Origin: Tubiluchus corallicola
Taxonomy: Eukaryota; Priapulida; Priapulimorpha; Priapulimorphida; Tubiluchidae
Direction of reading: 5' to 3'
DNA: 64,000 bases
Assembly (NCBI GenBank): GCA_030141605.1
Contig: JAQGDQ010002375.1
Span: 372,001 to 436,000, forward strand
Below, in pieces: positions 56,188-64,000 of this stretch (within the stretch, counting starts at the first letter, position 1; each line of letters opens with the position of its first letter). The notes beneath the pieces are model-generated. The model was not told the DNA's origin. It did not search any database and worked only from the letters and a program-made list of their open reading frames with translations. The translations under genes were made by a program, and so were the position numbers.

Positions 56188-59100
56188 AAAAAAAACCATA
56201 AGCAACAGTTTATCTTGTTGTCAATCATTTAATAGACATCATCAAAACAAGTCAGTGTTAGCAAGTTATGAAAACGTATCACAACTCTTTTACAAACAAC
56301 CAGCAATTTGTGATGGTAATTTCACTATTATTTTTTGATACTTTATCAGCAGTCCAGACAATTTGAAACAGGTTTACCTGCTGTTTCATGGACTGTAATA
56401 TATGCAGAAAGTTGTTATAATAAATACTTATTCAAAACCAACAACCAGCCACATGATACTACACATTTTGTGATGCCCTTTCATGTAGGTCAGTGTAAGC
56501 AAACTCTTTATTGTGCCTACTCCAACTAAAATCATTGTTGAACGAAAATATTTTTGGCATTTTAACAAGGCTGTATGGTTAAAGAAGTGCACCATGCCAA
56601 ATAGTAACCATTAGACTACAAGACCCCATCATATGCAGTAATGCGGCTCATTTAACTTCATTTGAAAATTTACAAATTTAATATTAGAAGATACAGTAGG
56701 CCTATGTGCTCTGTCTCACTGAAATGTCAAGGGCAGTTTGTCGCTGTTTTTAAACGCAAACTACCTGAGCAAGATAAGTGACCGCTGCAAGTACACAACT
56801 CTTCTATGCTTCAACAAAAAACACTAATAAAAATGTGCCTGTGGGCAACAACAAGAAGTTTGCAAGCAAGGTGGGAGAATAAACAACTTACAATAACTAG
56901 GTCATTGCGCACAAATTGCAAGTTCAATCTGGCGTCATAGTCTGAGTATGCCCACATCATATAGGCTTAGCTTTACTTGTCATATAATAGGACTATAATA
57001 GCATTACAATCTATTGTTACTTTATATCGACACAATAAGGTACATGAACATTACGTTTACACGCGCACGAGCTGTGCTGTTAACAACTGAGAGCTTTTTA
57101 AGGCATTGCCTGAAGTTGTTTTTGTCAAATTTGTCTTCTCCTAAATGATCGTCTACGTTGTAAATCATTGACGTCCGTATGTAAGCTTCGAGTTGTCTAC
57201 TGCCATTTCGTTAGTGAATTCGCAGTCATCGTATAGAAATGAACGAAAATTATTTGTGCTTTGATTGTGTCTTGGAAACTGAAGCACATTGCTAAAAATT
57301 TTCGTTTCGATATTTTTACTTTTTATTCTCGTTATTCCTTGTTCTATTTTTATTATTTATGTTATTGTTATTGATCACTTGAAATTTCTATCCAGTCCAA
57401 AGACTTAATTGAACTTTTGCCTGTACAAATACTCCCTCCGTAAGTATTTAAAGTCTTACTTATCTATTTTTCGTGTTTTCACATTTTCGTAATTCATTTA
57501 TAATAAGTACCACCCATATCATTAACACCTGTGAGTACAAGCCAGATATTACATGCAAGAAATTGTAATTTTGTGTTAGCCCTGGGGCAATTTAGTTTTC
57601 TAGAACCTTATTACATAAATTATTCACAGCAATGAATGTACACTTAGCAAGGCCTTTTTCCAGTATTATAGCAGTATAGCTTGTAAACTTCCAAATACGC
57701 GCTACGTAAAATATCATTATTCATCCTGTCATCATGTTACGTCCCAATTAATGCAATACAAAAACGTTTTTATGCAAGACCTGTACTTATCACGTAGTGA
57801 CAGCAAGCTTTAAGATATGCATTTTGTTTTCTACCTCCCCATATTAATGGGTGGCTGCGTGTTTATGGCTATTGCATCTATAAAATATAAAGCTATATAG
57901 CAACATATTTGCGTGTTTGGCCTTCACAATTACCGAGTACTGTACCTAAGACAAGACTTATAACTTTGCGAGTCTATACAAATGTTATTATTTTATTATA
58001 TAAAGTATAGTTGAATAGTTGAGTAAAATTCATTTATACGCTGCTGTAAAATGATAATTGAAAATACCTGTACAGGCGACACTATAATACATTTTCCCGA
58101 TTAAATTCTCCAGAACTCTTGTTAAAAGTCTTTGTGGATGAATGCTATTAAAAGATAATTCAATTTACAACTCGTTTTAAGTCGACGAGGTACTTAAAAG
58201 TAGCTTAGAAATTAATTATTAAATTTTTGACGTGCATTTAAAAAACACCGTCACATTCCGTTTCTCGTCGCTGTCGTACGTCATCTCTTTCTCATTCTCG
58301 GGATAATTGCCATCATCATCACATTCATTATTATCATCATCGCTTTTACTGTAGCAACTGCTCTAATAGGTTCTGTTATTTATTTGTTATTTGTTATATC
58401 AAAATAGGGATGATTTGAAGGGTAGTTCTTAAAGAATTAGCTAACACACTGTTTCCTGGTGGACAAATTGTAACTTGCATAAATACAATACTAAAAGATC
58501 TTAGCAACATTATTATATAACTGTTGCAAATTTAAATCTTAAGTCTAAAATTTCCTATCTTTAAACGATTACTGCACCAAAATTTACATTAATTTTAAAA
58601 CAATGCGTATTTAATGTAAGTTTTAATTTGATCGATTGATCGATTGTTCATAGCATTGATCGATTACATTGTTCAGTTAATATCGTAATCAATTTTACTA
58701 TTCTACTAAAACTTTTTTACTAATGAGGCTCCAGTAAAAAATAATTCTCGTTAGAAACATACAGCGTCATTAGGTTTTGTAACAAGGGATTACATTTCAC
58801 TATTCTAACATTTTACCATGACATCGTGCTTCTATTTTTAATACGAATATATTTTTATCGTACTTATCTTTGTCAGCCTTGTGTTTCTGTTTTAATTCCA
58901 TGCTGTTATTACTTAATCACAAGTCGTAGAGTTTTAATATTTACACTTTTTATTTTTTCCCAAATAAAATGAACCCGTAAAATGTAGAAAGCAGTAAAAT
59001 ATTCACGCCCGCCTACACAGTGACAGTGACAGAATTTTCTCAGAATAGTAATTTTTCATTTTAAAAAACAATAAAACGATACAGAATAGCAAAACGTGAA

Positions 59101-59603
59101 TATGTAACAATGGACAGTCTTTTCGGATTTACTAATTGACTGATTTAACCAATTAAATGATCTTTTCTTTAATTCACTTTTAAGTGATTTACTTGTTTTA
59201 GTTATTGGTTAATTTTTGTTAATCAGATAGTTATGAAGCGATACCAAGACCTCCCCCATGCTTTTATACGACAAATTATTTTTCGCACCATTGCGCTGTT
59301 TCCAATGGCAATTTAGATTTCAATAATCATTAGACGGCAACTATAAAATAATTTTCACCGAATTTGGTTTTCGCCTTGTCATGGTCTGCTTGATAAAAAA
59401 TTATTGCATTTATAAACATTATTACATTACCACTTTATAACACTGTACATCAAATATTGCGACTAGTACCTGCAGCATCTTGAATTTTTAAGTGTTCAAT
59501 TATAGTTGTAAAAATATTTCGAAGGTAAAAACTAGACGAATAAAACATGAGGCGTCCTCGGTTTTAGGCAAAATACGGGCTGCTGTAAAAATTAAGCACA
59601 AAC
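56188..59603. other. No supported gene
   Basis: Two + frames (56111-56338 and 56335-56529) continue the coding-like texture just after the candidate gene but cannot be joined to it in phase. Beyond them lies AT-rich DNA with a short CATCATCAT/ATTATTATC repeat near 58.31-58.34 kb. No other feature was recognised. Confidence 0.45.
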
Positions 59604-59605
59604 AA

Positions 59606-59880
59606 TTGTAAAATTATAAGCTTGTGTAAATATGAATTAAGCTGTAGTAAGTTGTTTTCCCAAACGCCTTTTTATGACTATGACATTTGTTTTAGTTTGT
59701 AATGTCTCACGAGGTAAGGAAAGACAATGCAAAAAGTGTTTAATATAGGAAAGAAAAGGTAGGCCTAGTATGACTCTTAGAGGCCTAGCGTGACTCCTAA
59801 TAGTGCCAGTTAGGTTTTGAAAATAGTGATTTTCTTTTTCAAACAAATCAGGTATTAAACGGGAATTTTTAACTTTTCTG
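59606..59880 (+). repeat. Dispersed repeat, left copy of an inverted pair
   Basis: About 275 bp is the reverse complement of 61081-61331. Shared blocks include GAATTAAGCTGTAGTAAGTT, TATGACTATGACATTTGTTT and GTGATTTTCTTTTTCAAAC. A 20-bp internal duplication (AGGCCTAGTATGACTCTTAG and a variant, 59762-59801) is present only in this copy. The repeat family is unidentified and non-coding. Confidence 0.9.
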
Positions 59881-60619
59881 CTCCTTGTCGCAGGCTTCTA
59901 CGTAGCGCATGTATCAAATCAACAATATATCAATTATAAATTGTCGTTACCAGTAAAATGAATTAATGTAGAGTCATACATACATTCTAAAATCATATCT
60001 AGACTGTTATACATTACAAAGAAAGAGTCATACTAGAAAGTAAAAAAGTAAAAATTAGAAAAATCATATGTGACTATGTCGTCAATGTTTAATGTTCCAC
60101 TTGCTGTAACGTGCACCGTATAACAAATAGGCCTATATACTATATAGGAGTAAACATAAAGTAAAATTACTAAACGGCACAATTTGAACAATATTTGGGA
60201 AGGTAATTTAATGAGTCACATCTATATGTAATGGTTTACAAAATTCATTATTGCAATTAATATTAGTAATGTGTGTTGTACATAAAGTGCTTTTATAAAA
60301 ATGAATTTCCAGTTACTGTTACATTATGCTTTTTTCTCAAAAATCTAATTTACTTAGAAAATAGGAGCATTTCGACTTATTCTATCAGAAATTAAAGAAC
60401 TGCAGGAAAACTTGAAATTTCATTAATCGTTTTCCGAAAGCGATGACAAAGGTTTTCGTTTCGCATTATTTTTTTGCCAAATATATGTTTTTCCTCTTGG
60501 TAGAGTCAAGCATGCCCTTTTCTCCTTAATCATCCACTCACCACTTTATATGGTGAGTTCTTTGTTTGTGATTCCAAAACTGACGTGTGAATTTTCAATG
60601 CATAGAAGAAAAAGTATTC

Positions 60620-60925
60620 TTGCAAATCCATTAATTAATATGAGCGGCGAGCTTGCACTAAAAGTGTCTTATTCTGGAGCGCGGCTTCTAATAAACTGCG
60701 CAGCTCTTTGATGCGGAAGGATTCATCTGCGCCGCCATCATTAACTCAGCTATTTCTCAGTAGCTGATTCATGGTGAAGTCGGGCGGTGAGCACAGCAAC
60801 CGAGAAACATTATTGCACGCCGCTCTGTTCTAATATTCTGATTATTAGAGTCGGGTCAGCACCTGTTCCCTGCGCCAAAGAACGCAGCGCCTCGTACTTC
60901 TCGATTTGATAAGGAACGTCTAAAT
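60620..60925. promoter_or_regulatory. GC-rich island, candidate regulatory element
   Basis: About 300 bp has clearly higher GC and CpG content than the surrounding gene-free DNA. It contains TTTGATG (TCF-like), CAGCACCTGTTC (an E-box of the CACCTG type), TTAATTAAT (homeodomain-type) and several GCGC/GCCGCC runs. No open frame with splice sites fits it. It may be an enhancer or a distal promoter. Motif matches alone do not prove function. Confidence 0.35.
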
Positions 60926-61080
60926 GCTGAACTTTAAGCAAGTTACTTTTTTTAGTTTACTTTTCCATTTGAGCAAACAAATAAGCCTATACATTAATAC
61001 CAAATATGATATAAGCGTAATAAAATAATTAACTGATATCAATACCGACTTTGAGCAGGAGTAGGGAGCCAGTAAAAGAC

Positions 61081-61331
61081 CAGGAAAAGTAAAAATTCTT
61101 GTTCAATGCCTGATTCGTTTGAAAAAGAAAATCACTGATTTAAAAACCTAACTAGCACTATTAAGAGTATTACCAGCCCTGTTATTTCTTTCCAGTATTA
61201 AACACTTTTTCCATTGTTTCCATACTTCGTGACATTACAAACTAAAACAAATGTCATAGTCATAAAATACCGTTTGAGAAAACAACTTACTACAGCTTAA
61301 TTCGTATTTGCACAAACTTATAATTTTGCAA
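61081..61331 (-). repeat. Dispersed repeat, right copy of an inverted pair
   Basis: The reverse complement matches the 59606-59880 element over about 250 bp with scattered substitutions and short indels. The copies are about 1.2 kb apart. They could be two independent insertions or the ends of one 1.7-kb element; the DNA between them has no transposase frame. Confidence 0.9.
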
Positions 61332-64000
61332 CAGCTCATAGTTAGCTTCAAATAAACTGCAGTTACAAAAATTTTATATCATACGTGTTAGAAATTTTGC
61401 AGCTGATTAGAACGTCCACGCTGCCATATCAGCTTTGAAACAAGGCGAAAAGATGTGACGGAGTTTGTCGGCATGCTTTAAATTTTTACTAAGATTTTTT
61501 AATTCTTGTCAGTAATTTTGTAAATGTACTTCTTGTCTTAGAAGTACTCAAAACTGCGGATTAGTTCTCGTTTAATTATTGCATATAAGCGGAGAGGGCA
61601 GTAAATGTCCTGTTATCACGTTACTATTTTGAGTTTTTTCTTTATGCTTGGGCTTTCGGCGATGTCCTGGCATTGGAAAAAGTGGTGCTTAGAAAGCCAG
61701 AGGGTGTTTTGTACATATCTAATCGACTGTGTAAAAATGTAAAAATTCTTGTAGCTGTTGCTTTTATATATTTTCCCACTGCTTGTAACAGAATGTCTAT
61801 AGGCTTTAACAAAAAAAATATCGCATGAATTATTTAGGAATTGTCAGTGCTGTTAATACTAGAGGTATTGAAACCTTTAACACGAATGATGGTGTCATTG
61901 AAGTTGTCTTTTTTCTATTAATCATTAATTTTGTTGATTCGTTTGCTGAAAAAGTTATTTGACGATGGTTTTCCGGATAAATTATAAAGCTTGTTTTTGT
62001 TATTTTTGTTGTGTCACGAAATAGCCTCGATTAAATGCGTATTGGGTGAGTTTGAAATGCAGATTAACAGCTTCGAAGTTTATGGTTACTGATTTGCAAC
62101 GAGATGGATCGTCGCCTTTTACAATGAACAACATGATTTCTGCTCAAAGTCGTAAGTTATGTACTTTGGAAGGTGACTTTCCTGTTATAGGAGACGAGAA
62201 TTTAGTTTGACCTGCGGTACAAAATGTTTATCGCGTTTTCTCTCTTGTCTAATCTCCATACACATAATATGATAAATGAAATCTTGTATACATCACTGCC
62301 AAATCTGCTTGACAATGTCTTCATCTGGACAAGCGGAACACGTACGCTTCCGAAGTATGTTGTTGCAGTGGTGTTAGCAGCTTTATCTCCATCGTCCTGG
62401 TCGCTTTATCTCCACAATTTTGGTAGCTTTGTCTCTATGATCGTGACAGCTTTGCCTCCATTACCGAATTATAGGCCTTCTGATGTTCTACTGTGTTCGC
62501 AATTAATTTGTTGCCGAAAAACGAGATCACAATGAGGTTCGTTTCCTTTCTTCTTCAGAAAATCGCTGAATCGTATAATGCTCATAGGTACCGCTATTTG
62601 CCTGTCCATTTGAGGAGTATAATAATAATCAGCTCAAGACCCATCCCAGCCGGATCCTTTGAGAAGAATCTTGTAACTATTCTTATTTTCATTAAATACG
62701 GTAAACAAAAGTTTTTGATAAGCCTTGTGCGCATTAACTGTATAACTAACTGGGTAAGATGCAGTGTCACTGTGACAAAATATTTTGGTTCCGTTAATTT
62801 TTCAGTTTAATTTATTCAAGAAAATGCATTCATGGGAAAATCTTATTACAAATTATTATACTTTTCCTGTTCTTCGCCAGTTCGTTTATGCATTTATCTG
62901 CTTTCTAGTTTAGATAAATTGCGCCGAATAAACGGTCATAAGGTTAGGAAACCGTTGGGTTGCTTGAGTTTCGAATTGTGTGCCAATAAAAACCACAACG
63001 TTTCTTTGCTAATAAACATAAACACTAGATTATAAGCATCTGATTCGCGACCATACAGTTCTGTGTAATGATATGTTACTGGAAATGTTAAACAAAATTA
63101 TGACTGATAACTTTTATCCACTACATGAAGAATTTAAGTTTCCCCCACACAAAGTAAGATTAAATATACCTTTTTCAAAAACAAATCACTTTAAATTTTC
63201 CCTTTTTCCCACTTCAATCAAAGCATTTAATTGAGCTCTAAACAGCTTTCTTTTTTCTTTTTTAAGGTTTATTCCAATTGTATCATTTAGATTTATGTGG
63301 ACAGTTGAATTTAAGTTACAATTGCGAATTTGTTGTGCTAATTGCCTTTTGCTAATTTGTGCAAAACATAAACGATGAATTTCATGTATATCATGTGTCG
63401 TAAATATGACCAATAAAGATGTCTATGTCAATGTCTATGTATTTAATCTAAGAGATAGCTAGACTTGTCATAGACCTTTATTTTCAACAAACGTGAATGT
63501 CGGCATTATAATAACCCATTAATGCAGAGATAATGTCGATATGACTGAAACATTTTCACACATCTTCATCTGGGAAGTATAGAAAAGCCATTAACGTTTA
63601 AAAGCATGATAGCTTGATAGACAAATTTTCCAAGTTTTATTCCGACCTACAAACAATTATAGAAGACGAAAACAGAACCCTTTCAGTGACTCGGTTTCCT
63701 TTTCCTTCTTCTAATTTAACCCGATTCAAATTTAATTTAAGGCAATTAATTTTGTCTGATAGAAAAGTTCACACAATTGATATGAATATGTTAATCAAAC
63801 TGTTACATGTCTGCTGTCACGCGATCATTCCTAATAACTTTCTATGAGAGTTGTGCTCGTTCAGGTTTTCAGTGCATTTACATAATTTCGACAAGAAATT
63901 TACTTTATTTAATTTTTTATACCAAAAGCTCTCATTTAAATTTAATGTCGATAGCAATTGTAAGCTCCAGGAATATAGAGAATTCTTTATCAACTGATTT
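61332..64000. other. No supported gene
   Basis: AT-rich DNA with + frames of 103, 105 and 77 codons at 62.2-63.8 kb. These overlap one another in different frames and show no domain or splice signals. Apart from the 23-bp repeats near 62.4 kb nothing was recognised. Confidence 0.45.
62380..62471. repeat. 23-bp degenerate tandem repeat, 4 units
   Basis: Four successive 23-bp units begin GCTTTATCTCC, GCTTTATCTCC, GCTTTGTCTCT and GCTTTGCCTCC. The unit length disrupts any reading frame, so the open frame across it is probably chance. Confidence 0.8.

Noticed and set aside
56111-56529. Two consecutive + frames as further exons of the candidate 55.6 kb gene
   Set aside because: The only joining intron would be about 34 bases long, and the phases lead to early stops.
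62224-62810. Overlapping 103- and 105-codon + frames
   Set aside because: One runs through a 23-bp tandem repeat. They overlap in different frames, and no motif or splice signals were found.

Overview
The window is animal (metazoan) nuclear DNA. It is AT-rich and intron-dense, with canonical GT/AG introns, simple repeats, tandem satellites, tRNA-like SINE relics and decayed LINE retrotransposons. There is no sign of bacterial or viral organisation. The phylum cannot be fixed from the sequence alone; a marine-type invertebrate seems likely. Many of the long open frames are AT-rich chance frames, some of them beginning at TTG or GTG.

Two protein genes are clear. (1) A + strand gene at 11.1-12.3 kb, with an uninterrupted coding region, encodes a divergent class A (rhodopsin-like) seven-helix receptor of 395 residues, probably a neuropeptide-type receptor. 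A 16-copy, 50-bp satellite lies about 600 bp behind it. (2) A large - strand gene occupies 42.45 kb down to at least 22.23 kb. I could chain 20 coding exons plus a long, Ser/Arg-rich exon 21. The encoded protein is the N-terminal half of WDR7 (rabconnectin-3 beta), a WD40 protein that works with DMXL proteins to regulate the vacuolar H+-ATPase. All exon phases join, giving 994 codons through exon 20. The C-terminal half known from other animals (helical repeats and the final WD repeats) was not found in the window. Instead the chain enters a basic Ser-rich region with five R-x-x-S-x-P motifs, and then meets either a stop at 22.23 kb or two further candidate exons ending at 20.58 kb.

Layout: 1-10.9 kb is non-coding, with a 59-bp satellite (4.0-4.5 kb), GAAT, GT, CAT and CT microsatellites and tRNA-like relics. 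11-12.3 kb is the receptor; 12.9-13.7 kb is the 50-bp satellite; 13.7-20.5 kb has no gene I can support. 20.6-43.5 kb is the WDR7 gene with its likely non-coding first exon. One of its introns carries a 278-bp hairpin element. 44.3-46.6 kb is a decayed R2-like LINE, and 46.67-47.78 kb a younger LINE fragment ending in a 92-nt tract made only of G and T with a quadruplex motif. Both lie on the - strand. 47.8-54.9 kb has no recognised gene. 54.9-56.2 kb contains a promoter-like GC-rich zone (perfect NRF1-type palindrome) and a candidate small + strand spliced gene that I do not recognise. 56.2-64 kb is non-coding. It contains a pair of about 250-275 bp repeats in inverted orientation (59.6 and 61.1 kb) that bracket a GC-rich island at 60.6-60.9 kb.
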